Below are positions 52,659 to 60,305 of a stretch of 64,000 nucleotides of DNA, one piece after another. Below the pieces are notes generated by a model, which saw nothing but the letters and a program-made list of their open reading frames with translations, searched no databases and was not told the origin of the DNA. Location of the stretch: assembly GCF_003594875.1 (NCBI RefSeq), contig NZ_QZEY01000002.1, forward strand, positions 862,319 through 926,318, written 5' to 3'. Position numbers and translations under genes: made by a program. The DNA comes from Bailinhaonella thermotolerans. GTDB taxonomy: Bacteria > Actinomycetota > Actinomycetes > Streptosporangiales > Streptosporangiaceae. Each line of letters opens with the position of its first letter. The first letter of the stretch is position 1.

Positions 52659-54053
52659 TCAGGCCTTCTCGGCCTCGTTCTCGGCGGCATCCTCGGTGTC
52701 GCCGGCCTCGACGGTCTCGCCGACCTGGGCGTTGATCTCGGCGTAGATCGCCTTGAGGTCCACCTCGTTGCCGTCGGTGTCGACGACCCTGGCCTCGTCG
52801 GCGACGGCGGCGGCGGCCTTGTTGCGGACGACCTCCATCATCGCCAGCGTGAGCTGGCCGCTGTCGGCCAGGTGCTGGGCGAGCTGGTTGGGGGCCACGC
52901 CCATGCGCATCGCCTGGTTGACGACGAACTCGGTGAGCTCGTCCTGCGAGACGCCGATCTCACGCTGCTTGACGACCTTGTCGAGGACGAAGCCGGTCTT
53001 GAGCGCCTTGCGGGAGCTCTCCTCGAAGTCCTTGCGCAGCTCCTCCTCGGAGGTGCCGCGGGCCTTGAGGTAGATCTCGCGGCTGAGGCCGGTGTTCTCG
53101 ATCTCGTGGCCGAGCTGGTGCTCGCGCTCCTTGATCTCGGCCTCGATCGCGCTCTCGGGCAGCGGGATGTCGATCTTGTCCAGGAGGGCCTGGACGGCCT
53201 TCTCGCGGGCCTGGGTGACCTGGCGCAGCTTCTTGTTCTGCTCGACGCGCTTGGCGATGTCGGCGCGCAGCTCCTCAAGGGTGTCGAACTCGCTCGCGGT
53301 CTGGGCGAACTCGTCGTCGGCCTCGGGGAGGACCTTCTCCTTGACGCTGTTGACCGTGACGGTGATCTCGGCCTCCTCGCCGGCGTTCGCGCCGCCGACC
53401 AGGACCGAGGTGAAGGTCTTGGACTCGCCGGCGGACATGCCCACCAGGTTGTCGTCCAGGCCCTCCAGCACCGAGCCGCCGCCGACCTGGTAGGAGATCC
53501 CACCGGCCTGCTGGTCCTCGAGGTTCTCGCCGTTGATCGAGGCGGCGAGGTCGATGGAGACGAAGTCGCCGTTCTGCGCCGGGCGGTCCACGCCGGTCAG
53601 GGTGGCGAACCGGTCGCGCAGGTTGTCGAGCTGCTCGTCGATGTCCTCGTTGGTGACGACGGCGCTGTCGACCGTCACCTCGATGTCGTCGTAGGACGGC
53701 AGGTCGAAGGCGGGGCGGACGTCCACCTCGGCGGTGAACTCCAGCTCCTTGCCGTCATCGATCTTGGTGACCTCGAGGTCCGGCTGGCTCACCGGGAACA
53801 GCTCGGACTCCTCGACGGCCTGGCTGTAGAACTGAGGGACCGCCTCGTTGATGGCCTCCTCGAGCACCACGCCGCGGCCGAAGCGCTGCTCGATCACGCG
53901 GGCCGGCACCTTGCCGGGGCGGAAGCCGGGGACGCGCACCTGCTGCGCGACCTTCTTGTAGGCCGCCTGGAGGCTCGGCTCCAGCTCAGCGAACGGCACC
54001 TCGACGGTGAGCTTCACCCGGGTCGGGGTGAGCTCCTCGACAGCGGTCTTCAC
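52659..54053 (-). CDS. tig: Trigger factor, ribosome-associated chaperone
   Basis: This 464-residue chaperone binds the ribosome exit tunnel and shields nascent chains. It has the N-terminal ribosome-binding domain with the signature PGFRPGKVP, a PPIase (FKBP-like) domain (GDFVSIDLAA, GLDDNLVGMSAGESKTF), and the alpha-helical C-terminal chaperone arms ending in an acidic tail (DTEDAAENEAEKA). The GTG at 54053 follows AAGGAGA. Gene order tig-clpP1-clpP2-clpX is conserved widely in actinobacteria. Confidence 0.97.
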   Translation of the reverse strand: MKTAVEELTPTRVKLTVEVPFAELEPSLQAAYKKVAQQVRVPGFRPGKVPARVIEQRFGRGVVLEEAINEAVPQFYSQAVEESELFPVSQPDLEVTKIDDGKELEFTAEVDVRPAFDLPSYDDIEVTVDSAVVTNEDIDEQLDNLRDRFATLTGVDRPAQNGDFVSIDLAASINGENLEDQQAGGISYQVGGGSVLEGLDDNLVGMSAGESKTFTSVLVGGANAGEEAEITVTVNSVKEKVLPEADDEFAQTASEFDTLEELRADIAKRVEQNKKLRQVTQAREKAVQALLDKIDIPLPESAIEAEIKEREHQLGHEIENTGLSREIYLKARGTSEEELRKDFEESSRKALKTGFVLDKVVKQREIGVSQDELTEFVVNQAMRMGVAPNQLAQHLADSGQLTLAMMEVVRNKAAAAVADEARVVDTDGNEVDLKAIYAEINAQVGETVEAGDTEDAAENEAEKA

Positions 54054-54240
54054 GGGGTGGTCTCCTTGGGCTTAAGTCTTCGAGTGATCGCGGGCGCGTT
54101 CTGCCGTACGGCTACCGCGGGCAGTCGCGCTACCCGCGCCCACTGAGCGGCGCGGGGCATGGTCCACTGTGGCGGCTGTCCTGCGCCGCCCGTCAGTCTA
54201 GGGCAGTCAAGCACCGCCCCGCGTCACTTGGGTCGACGCA

Positions 54241-55107
54241 TCAGAAGTCAGCGATGATCTTATTGAGCAAGGCCGCCGTCTGACCGGGGGTCGTGCTGTC
54301 CGCGCAGAGGCGCTCCATCGCCTCGCTGTAACGGTCCACATCCTCGCGCTTGTCGAGGTAGAGGGCGCTCGCGAGCTGTTCCACGTACACCACGTCGGGG
54401 AGCTCGCGGTCGGGGAAGCGGAGGATGCTGAACGCGCCGCCCTCCGCGCTGTGGCCGCCGAACTCGAACGGCATCACCTGGATGGTGATGTTGGGACGGT
54501 CCATCAGCGCCATGAGGTGCTCGAGCTGCTCGCGCATGACCTCCTTGCCGCCGATCGGGCGCCGCAGGGCGGCCTCGTCGATCACGGCCCAGAAGATGAA
54601 CTCGCCCTCCCGCCGCAGCGCCGCCTGGCGGGTCATCCGCATGCGGACCCGGCGCTCCAGCTCGTCGGGCGGCGGGACGGGGTTGCCCATGGAGATGACG
54701 GCGCGGGCGTACCTCTCCGTCTGCAGCAGCCCGGGGATGAACTGCACCTCGTACGTGCGGATCCGGGAGGCCGCCTCCTCCAGGCCGATGTACGCCTGGA
54801 ACCACGAGGGCAGGACGTCGCTGAACTTGTGCCACCAGCCGGGCTCGTTGGCCTGCCGCACGAGGGACAGCATGGCGTCCCGCGCCTCCCGGTCGTCCAC
54901 GCCGTACAGCGTCAGCAGGTCCTCGACGTCGCGCTCCTTGAAGCCGACCCGGCCGAGCTCCAACCGGCTGATCTTGGATCCGGACGCGCGGATCTGGTAG
55001 CCGGCCTCATCGCGGGAGATCCCCTTCTCCTCGCGGAGTTTGCGCAACTGGGAACCGAGCAGGATGCGCAGCGCGGTGGGGCCGCTGCCCGCCTGTTCTG
55101 GCGTCAT
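54241..55107 (-). CDS. HTH (XRE) regulator with DUF5753 domain
   Basis: The 288-residue protein has an N-terminal XRE helix-turn-helix (LGSQLRKLREEKGISRDEAGYQIRASGSKISRLELGR) and the actinomycete-specific DUF5753 domain (SWFQAYIGLEEAASRIRTYEVQFIPGLLQTERYARAVI, GGAFSILRFPDRELPDVVYVE). Such Scr1/WhiJ-like regulators are abundant in sporulating actinomycetes and usually pair with a DUF397 gene; none is present here. Instead it is divergent from an RsbW-like ATPase, a pairing also known around WhiJ-type systems. The ATG at 55107 follows GAGGAGAG. Confidence 0.92.
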   Translation of the reverse strand: MTPEQAGSGPTALRILLGSQLRKLREEKGISRDEAGYQIRASGSKISRLELGRVGFKERDVEDLLTLYGVDDREARDAMLSLVRQANEPGWWHKFSDVLPSWFQAYIGLEEAASRIRTYEVQFIPGLLQTERYARAVISMGNPVPPPDELERRVRMRMTRQAALRREGEFIFWAVIDEAALRRPIGGKEVMREQLEHLMALMDRPNITIQVMPFEFGGHSAEGGAFSILRFPDRELPDVVYVEQLASALYLDKREDVDRYSEAMERLCADSTTPGQTAALLNKIIADF

Positions 55108-55256
55108 TCCCTCTCCTCGGTCTGAGGCAGCCAAGTTTGGCGACAAATGATCTCAGTGACAAGAGACGTTTCCGGGCTGTGACGTACCGGCGAGTAACGA
55201 CACTCCGTCGCGGAGGAGTCACCGTGTGGTGATGACCGTACTCCCTGAGGCCGATG

Positions 55257-55289
55257 CGTGCACCTGCGAATGACGCGCGCAGGTGCACG
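55257..55289. promoter_or_regulatory. Perfect 12-bp inverted repeat, candidate operator
   Basis: CGTGCACCTGCG and CGCAGGTGCACG face each other across nine bases. Exact symmetry upstream of a DNA-binding regulator gene makes it a strong operator candidate. Confidence 0.6.
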
Positions 55290-55296
55290 AGTCACT

Positions 55297-55306
55297 TGCA
55301 CGTGCA
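55297..55306. promoter_or_regulatory. Palindrome TGCACGTGCA, candidate operator
   Basis: A perfect 10-bp palindrome eight bases after the 12-bp inverted repeat shares its GTGCA/TGCAC half-site. Confidence 0.5.
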
Positions 55307-55415
55307 TTTGGGCCTTGCAGATGCGGGAGGCGTGACGCATGATGGCGGTCGTGCATATTGGTCTTAAGGTGCACTCCTGCTCAATCTTGACTGACCGGGA
55401 TCTTTGGGGGCAGCG

Positions 55416-55913
55416 ATGACGGCAGGCCGTACATGGGCGACGTCGGCGGAGCCCGGCGACCCCGTGACCGCCACCTCGTTGTCGTTCCCCTCGATTGGAA
55501 TCACCCACGTGATGGCAAGCTCCACGGCCGTGCAGCGCACCCTCCCGCCGCAGTCCAGCTCCGTCCGGGCGGCCCGGGACGTCACCCGCAGCACGTTGTC
55601 GGAGTGGGGCCTTGAGTCGCTGTCCGACGACGCCGTCCTCGTGGTCTCGGAGCTGGTCACCAACGCGCTGCGGTACGGCCTGTTCCCGACCTTCGACCGG
55701 CCCATCACCCTGATGCTGGCCCGGCGCGGCACCGAGGTCCTCTGCGCGGTCACCGACCCCAGCCAGGACCTGCCCGTGGTCCGCTCCCCCGACTACTGCC
55801 AGGAGAACGGGCGCGGGCTGCACGTCGTCGAGATCTACAGCCGCCGCTGGGGCTGCGACATCCTCGACACCGGCGGCAAGGCGGTCTGGGCCCTCTTCGA
55901 CGCCACCGCCTGA
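55416..55913 (+). CDS. RsbW-like ATP-binding protein (HATPase_c_2, anti-sigma-factor-type)
   Basis: The 165-residue protein has the GHKL ATPase motifs of the RsbW family: ELVTNALRYG (N box), AVTDPSQDLPVV in place of a standard DxGxG, and ENGRGLHVVEIYSRRWGC. Such small kinases bind anti-anti-sigma partners or act in conservon-like switches. The start may be the ATG at 55416 or the ATG at about 55512, which would give MASSTAVQRTLPP. It is divergent from the DUF5753 regulator and probably controlled by it through the GTGCA motif cluster. Confidence 0.87.
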   Translation: MTAGRTWATSAEPGDPVTATSLSFPSIGITHVMASSTAVQRTLPPQSSSVRAARDVTRSTLSEWGLESLSDDAVLVVSELVTNALRYGLFPTFDRPITLMLARRGTEVLCAVTDPSQDLPVVRSPDYCQENGRGLHVVEIYSRRWGCDILDTGGKAVWALFDATA

Positions 55914-56243
55914 CACCCTTCTCCCTTCTTCCCGTACGCCCTGGGCGCGGCCCCGCCGCTCGCGCCCGCTTCGGCGTGCCCTCCCCCGGCCCGCCTCCTC
56001 CGCGCCCTCCTCTTCTCTCCCCGGCGGGCCCGGCCCGCGCCGCGCTCATGCCGTACGGCCGGCGCCCGCGTGAGGCGGGCCTGCCGCGCCACCCCTCGTG
56101 CCGTGCCTCCCCTCGTGCCGTGCCTTCCGTACGGCGCGCGGGCCCGGGGCCGTACGGCGGGCCCGGGCCGCACGGGCCGAGAAAGGCGGAAGAAAGGGTG
56201 CGAGGCGCGCGAAGAGGGATTTGCGGGGCGGCGCGCGGGGGCG
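55914..56243. other. Intergenic region with three CCGTACGG elements
   Basis: This 330-bp stretch has CCGTACGG at about 56051, 56127 and 56150. Two of these are full GCCGTACGGC palindromes, and the last is nested between GGGCCCGGGG and GGGCCCGGGCC. No gene or RNA is supported. Confidence 0.5.
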
Positions 56244-58211
56244 ATGCTGGGCTCAGGGCCGGCGAGAGGGGGCCGCGTGGGCACGGGGCGAGGGCGGGAC
56301 GGGTGGGCGCCGGTCGCCGTGGCGGGGGTCGCGGCGGCGGGCGCGGCGCCTGCGGTGCTGGCGGCGGCGCAGGTGACGAGCCCGTGGGCGCTCGGCGGGG
56401 CGGCGCTCGGGGCGGCGGCGGTGACGGCCGTCGGGGGCGTGTGGCAGGAGCGGCACCGGCGGGGCGCGGCGCGGCGGGAGGAACTGGAGACGCGGCTGCG
56501 GGACGGCGTGCTCCTGCTGCCGGGCGGGCGGGTCCCCCGGGTGCGGGATCTGGACGACCCCATCGCGCTCGGCACGCATCCCTCGATCGCCGGGGAGGGA
56601 CGGGAGGGGCGCGTCCCCGCGTACGTGCCCAGGGACGCGGACGCGGCGGTGCGCGAACGGCTGGCGGCGGGCGGGTTCGTCCTGCTCCTGGGGGACTCGG
56701 CGGCGGGCAAGTCGCGGACGGCCTACGAGGCGGTGCGCGCGGCGCTGCCCGATCACCTGCTGCTCGCGCCCCACGACCGGGAGGGGCTGGCGGCCGCCGT
56801 CGAGCGGGCCGTACGGCGGGAGGCGGCGGTGCTGTGGCTCGGCGACCTGGAGCGGTTCCTGGGCGGCGGCGGGCTGACGCGCGGGGCGATCGCGCGGGTG
56901 ACGGACGCCGGCGGGGTGATCCTGGCCACGCTGCGGGGGGCCGAGCACGAGCGGCTGACCGGAGGCGGGGACGCCCACGCGGTGCGCGAGGTGCGGAGGA
57001 TCCTCGCCCTGGCGCACGTGGTCCGGCTGTCCCGCATCTTCTCGGCCGCCGAGCGCGAGCGGGCCGCGGCGGCCGGGGACCCGCGGATCACGGCCGCGCT
57101 GCGGCGGGCGGGCGAGCACGGGCTCGCCGAGCACCTGGCCGCCGGGCCGGAGCTGCGCGAGGACCTGGAGAGCGGCTGGGACGCGGGCGCGCGGCCGCGC
57201 GGCGCGGCGCTGGTGGAGGCGGCGATCGACTGCCGGCGGGCGGGGTTCGCCGGGCCGCTGCCCCGGGCGCTGCTGGAGGAGCTGCACGAGCGGTACCTCG
57301 GCTCGCGGGGCGGGGCGCGGCTGCGGCCGGAGACGCCGGAGGAGGCCTGGGAGTGGGCGACGCGGCCCCGCACGGCCGGAACGGGGCTGCTGGACCCGGC
57401 GGACGGCGGGTTCACGGTGTCGGACTACCTGGTGGACGCGCGGCAGAAGGCCGCGGGCCCGCACGCCCGCGTCGCCGGCCTGGTGGCGCGGGCCGCCGTG
57501 GCGCACGCGGCGCGGGCGGCCGACGCGGACTCCATCGCGGACACGGCGGCGCGGCAGGGGCGGTACGAGCTGGCGGCGCGGGCGTACGGCCGCGCGGCGG
57601 AACTCGGCGCAGTGGCCCGCGGCCGTACGCACCCGCGCACGCTGCGGAGCCGCCAGAACCTGGCCAACATGCTCAACCGGACCGGCCGCACCGAGGAGGC
57701 GGAGCGCGAGATCCGCGAGGTGCTGCGGCTGCGGACGGAGTCCCTCGGCCCGGAGCACCCGCGGACCCTCTCCAGCCGGCACCACCTGGCGCGGGTGCTG
57801 CGGGACTCCCGGCGGTACGCCGAGGCGGAGAGGGAGTTCCGCGAGGTCCTCGGGGCGCGGTCCCGCGTCCTCGGCCCCGCCCACCCCGACACGCTGGCCA
57901 CCCGGCACAACCTGGCGCGGGTGCTCCAGCGGACCGGCCGCCTCGCCGAGGCCGAGCGCGAGACCCGCGAGATCCTCCTCCTGCGCGCGGACCTGCTCGG
58001 CCCCGGCCATCCCGACACGCTCTCCACGCGCCACAACCTGGCCCGGATCCTCCGCGACACCGGCCGCGCGGAGGAGGCGGAGCGCGAGCTGACCGACATC
58101 GTCGCCCTCCGCACCGCCGCCCTGGGCCCCGCCCACCCCCAGACCCGCGCCGCCCGCCGCCACCTGGCCCGCCTCCGGAAACCCCCCGGCGGCGCTCCCC
58201 CTCCACCCTGA
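56244..58211 (+). CDS. Membrane-anchored P-loop NTPase with C-terminal TPR array
   Basis: This 655-residue protein has two N-terminal hydrophobic segments (~22-42 and 48-66), a P-loop GDSAAGKS at residues 150-157 followed by VLWLGDLERFL as a Walker B-like motif, a helical middle region, and from ~residue 470 four to five 42-residue tetratricopeptide repeats of the kinesin-light-chain type (HPxTLxxRxxLAxxLxxxGRxxEAExxxxE). The plan resembles STAND-type signalling ATPases, but no NB-ARC signature or effector enzyme domain is visible. Such TPRs usually bind peptides or proteins. It is followed by a gene for a tiny secreted peptide. The ATG at 56244 is only weakly supported by upstream GGGG. Confidence 0.8.
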   Translation: MLGSGPARGGRVGTGRGRDGWAPVAVAGVAAAGAAPAVLAAAQVTSPWALGGAALGAAAVTAVGGVWQERHRRGAARREELETRLRDGVLLLPGGRVPRVRDLDDPIALGTHPSIAGEGREGRVPAYVPRDADAAVRERLAAGGFVLLLGDSAAGKSRTAYEAVRAALPDHLLLAPHDREGLAAAVERAVRREAAVLWLGDLERFLGGGGLTRGAIARVTDAGGVILATLRGAEHERLTGGGDAHAVREVRRILALAHVVRLSRIFSAAERERAAAAGDPRITAALRRAGEHGLAEHLAAGPELREDLESGWDAGARPRGAALVEAAIDCRRAGFAGPLPRALLEELHERYLGSRGGARLRPETPEEAWEWATRPRTAGTGLLDPADGGFTVSDYLVDARQKAAGPHARVAGLVARAAVAHAARAADADSIADTAARQGRYELAARAYGRAAELGAVARGRTHPRTLRSRQNLANMLNRTGRTEEAEREIREVLRLRTESLGPEHPRTLSSRHHLARVLRDSRRYAEAEREFREVLGARSRVLGPAHPDTLATRHNLARVLQRTGRLAEAERETREILLLRADLLGPGHPDTLSTRHNLARILRDTGRAEEAERELTDIVALRTAALGPAHPQTRAARRHLARLRKPPGGAPPPP

Positions 58212-58356
58212 ACATCCCCGGACGGCATCGCGCCGCGTGGGAGCCCCGCCCTGTGCGCGGATTCACAACACGCCGCGCGCGGATCGTCACCGTGGGCCGC
58301 TCGCTCGTGGCCATCATCTGGAGTGTCCGCACCCCCGAGACGAGGGAGACCCCCCC

Positions 58357-58476
58357 ATGCGCCGTCGCGTCGCCGCCGCCATCCTGGCCGTCCTCATGTC
58401 GGCCGGCATCGCCGCCGCCGTCACCGCCTCCACCGCCGGCCCCGCCGCCGCGGCCAACAAGGAGATCTGCTGCTGA
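58357..58476 (+). CDS. 39-residue secreted micro-peptide precursor
   Basis: The ORF starts at an ATG preceded by GAGGGAG and encodes MRRRVAAAILAVLMSAG, a textbook signal peptide (RRR, then a long hydrophobic stretch). It continues to a likely AxA cleavage site and ends NKEICC. The mature product would be only six or seven residues with two adjacent C-terminal cysteines. A terminator hairpin follows at once. Start signal, signal peptide and terminator together argue for a real gene, though it is too short to judge by codon statistics. It lies 145 bp behind the TPR protein gene. I do not recognise the peptide. Confidence 0.6.
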   Translation: MRRRVAAAILAVLMSAGIAAAVTASTAGPAAAANKEICC

Positions 58477-58504
58477 CACCCGGCGGCAGCGCTACCGAGC
58501 ACCA

Positions 58505-58548
58505 GCGGGAGGACGCGCGGAGGGACACTCCCCCGCGCGTCCTCCCGC
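58505..58548 (+). terminator. Hairpin terminator after the micro-peptide gene
   Basis: A perfect 16-bp stem (GCGGGAGGACGCGCGG with its complement) with a 12-base loop begins 29 bases beyond the peptide stop codon. Confidence 0.75.
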
Positions 58549-58573
58549 GTTCGGCGATCGAGCCCCAAAAAGA

Positions 58574-58611
58574 CGAGAAGACCGCCCCCACCCAAGGAAA
58601 CGGTCTTCTCG
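58574..58611 (-). terminator. Intrinsic terminator of tRNA-Pro
   Basis: CGAGAAGACCG and CGGTCTTCTCG form an 11-bp stem. On the minus strand it is followed by TCTTTTTGG, one of few T-tract terminators in the window, 15 bases downstream of the tRNA. Confidence 0.85.
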
Positions 58612-58625
58612 CAGGTCAACCTGGG

Positions 58626-58699
58626 TCGGGGCGGCGGGATTTGAACCCACGACTTCTTGCACCCAAAGCAAGCGCGCTACCAAGCTGCGCCACGCCCCG
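58626..58699 (-). tRNA. tRNA-Pro(TGG)
   Basis: The minus strand folds as a 74-base cloverleaf with acceptor stem CGGGGCG/CGCCCCG, anticodon stem CTTGC/GCAAG around the loop TTTGGGT (anticodon TGG), and T-arm GTGGG TTCAAAT CCCGC. The discriminator is A and CCA is not encoded. It reads CCA/CCG-type proline codons. It is divergent from tRNA-Gly. Confidence 0.95.
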
Positions 58700-58787
58700 C
58701 CCGCCACGGCGCGAACCCACCCCCGGAACCGGTACGCTTACGCCTTGGCGACCGGATGAAGTCTAGAGCAGACTCCGACCGGACCGC

Positions 58788-58861
<74 letters not shown>

Positions 58862-58866
58862 CACAC

Positions 58867-58906
58867 CAAGGCCCAGGTCATCCGGCAATCCGGAGCCTGG
58901 GCCTTG
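58867..58906. terminator. Bidirectional hairpin between tRNA-Gly and integrase
   Basis: An 11-bp outer stem (CAAGGCCCAGG/CCTGGGCCTTG) and a 5-bp inner stem (TCCGG/CCGGA) with a CAAT loop separate the convergent tRNA and int genes. The plus strand continues with ATCATTTT. Confidence 0.8.
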
Positions 58907-58920
58907 ATCATTTTGGAAGC

Positions 58921-60087
58921 TCATTCGATCTTCCGTGCCCGCTGCGTGCCCGATCCCTTGGCGATCTTCTTCTTGCCCGGCCTCCCCCGCCTCAGCTCCC
59001 GCTGCGCCAGCTTCCCGATCTCCTGGGCGATGGCGCGATCACGTTCGGCCGTGCGGTGCTGGTAGATCAGCGCGGCCCGCGTTGAGGCGTGACCCATCCG
59101 CGCCATCAGTTCACGGAGTGAGGCCCCCGACTGCGACGCGAGGTGGTTGCCCGTGTGCCGAAGATCGTGGAAGTGGAACCCCTGGATCTTCGCGTCCTCG
59201 GTGGCCTGCTTCCAGATCTTGGCGAAGTTGCCCCGCCGCAGCATCGCGCCCTTGGGTCCCACGAAGATCAGGCCCTCATCCCCCTTCTGCGCGTAGGTGG
59301 CGAGGTGTGCCCGGAGTTCCGGAAACAGCATGGCGGGGACGGTCACGACACGCTTGCCCGCGTCGCTCTTGGGCGGCCCCAGGACGAGCCCACCCCTCCC
59401 GATCTCGACGGCCGTCACCTCGACCCTGATCGTTCCCGTCGCCGTGTCCAGATGCCTACGCCGGAGCGCCACCAGTTCGCCCCACCGGAGACTAGAGAAG
59501 ACCGCGAGCAGCACCAACGCGCGGAACCGGGGTGCGATCGCGTCGGCGAGGGCGAAGACCTGGGCCAGCGTGAGCACGGGCCGTTCGGGGGACTCCTCCT
59601 TGCCGGCCCCCTTGATACGACACGGGTTGCGCGGGATCAGCCCGTCATCGACGGCCGTGTTGAGAATGGCCTTGAGCAGCCGGTACGCCTTCGCCACGGT
59701 CACCGGTCCGGTCCCGGCGTCGAGGAGCCGCGTGCGCCACTTCCGCACTCCACCCACGTTGATCTCAGCGATCGTCTTGTCAGCGAAGGTCGGCAGCAGG
59801 TGCAGCCGAAGCAACCCCTTGTAGAGCTGCACCGTTCGGGGGCGCAGGCCGGCGCGCTCGTTCACCCAGTCCTGGGCGAAGGTCTCGAACCGCACCTTGC
59901 CCGCGTCGGGGTCGGTCCAGCGGCCTTCGGTGATCTCGGCTTCCTTGAGCACGAGCCACTTCTCGGCGTCCTTCTTGCTCGCGAAGGTGTACGGGGCGGG
60001 CCGGTCGATCCCGTCAGGCCCGGGGTAACGGGCTTGGAACCGGCCGGACGGCAGCGCGCGCACTCTGCCGAAACGTCGCTTGGGCAT
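58921..60087 (-). CDS. int: Tyrosine-type site-specific integrase
   Basis: The 388-residue recombinase has an AP2-like arm-binding N-terminus (RFGRVRALPSGRFQARYPGPDG), a SAM-like core-binding domain (TFAQDWVNERAGLRPRTVQLYKG), and the catalytic residues Arg (FSSLRWGELVAL), His-x-x-Arg (FHDLRHTGNHLA), His (MGHAST) and nucleophile Tyr342 (ALIYQHRT). It inserts and excises the element at tRNA-Gly. Its ATG shares one base with the stop of the excisionase gene (TGATG), so both are co-translated. A short basic tail ends the protein. Confidence 0.96.
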   Translation of the reverse strand: MPKRRFGRVRALPSGRFQARYPGPDGIDRPAPYTFASKKDAEKWLVLKEAEITEGRWTDPDAGKVRFETFAQDWVNERAGLRPRTVQLYKGLLRLHLLPTFADKTIAEINVGGVRKWRTRLLDAGTGPVTVAKAYRLLKAILNTAVDDGLIPRNPCRIKGAGKEESPERPVLTLAQVFALADAIAPRFRALVLLAVFSSLRWGELVALRRRHLDTATGTIRVEVTAVEIGRGGLVLGPPKSDAGKRVVTVPAMLFPELRAHLATYAQKGDEGLIFVGPKGAMLRRGNFAKIWKQATEDAKIQGFHFHDLRHTGNHLASQSGASLRELMARMGHASTRAALIYQHRTAERDRAIAQEIGKLAQRELRRGRPGKKKIAKGSGTQRARKIE

Positions 60088-60305
60088 CAGGCGGCCCTCC
60101 CATGGTCGTAGCCGTCTAGGGTGATCTTGGGGACGAGGGACGCCCGGACATAGGCGTCCAGTTCGCTTGCGGGGATGCGCACATGCCGTCCGAACCGGCA
60201 GAAGACGATGCGCCGCTCTTCGATCAGCCGCCGCACGAACCGGGGCTTGGTGTTGAGCCGTTCGGCCGCCTCATCGACGGTAAAGAACTGCTCACCTGCG
60301 TTCAT
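60087..60305 (-). CDS. xis: Excisionase-like HTH protein (MerR/Xis type)
   Basis: This 72-residue protein is a single winged-helix domain with FFTVDEAAERLNTKPRFVRRLIEERRIVFCRFGRHVRIPASELDAYV, the usual excisionase/DNA-binding fold of AICEs. It should direct the integrase toward excision by bending DNA near att. The ATG at 60305 overlaps the end of the repSA gene (ATGA) and the stop overlaps int. Confidence 0.92.
   Translation of the reverse strand: MNAGEQFFTVDEAAERLNTKPRFVRRLIEERRIVFCRFGRHVRIPASELDAYVRASLVPKITLDGYDHGRAA

Larger units (their letters stand above)
55108..55415. other. Divergent control region with clustered GTGCA motifs
   Basis: This 308-bp gap between the DUF5753 regulator and the RsbW-like ATPase is less GC-rich than its surroundings. 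It carries a 12-bp inverted repeat, a 10-bp palindrome and further GTGCA/TGCAC copies near 55350 and 55370. No gene is seen. Confidence 0.6.
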
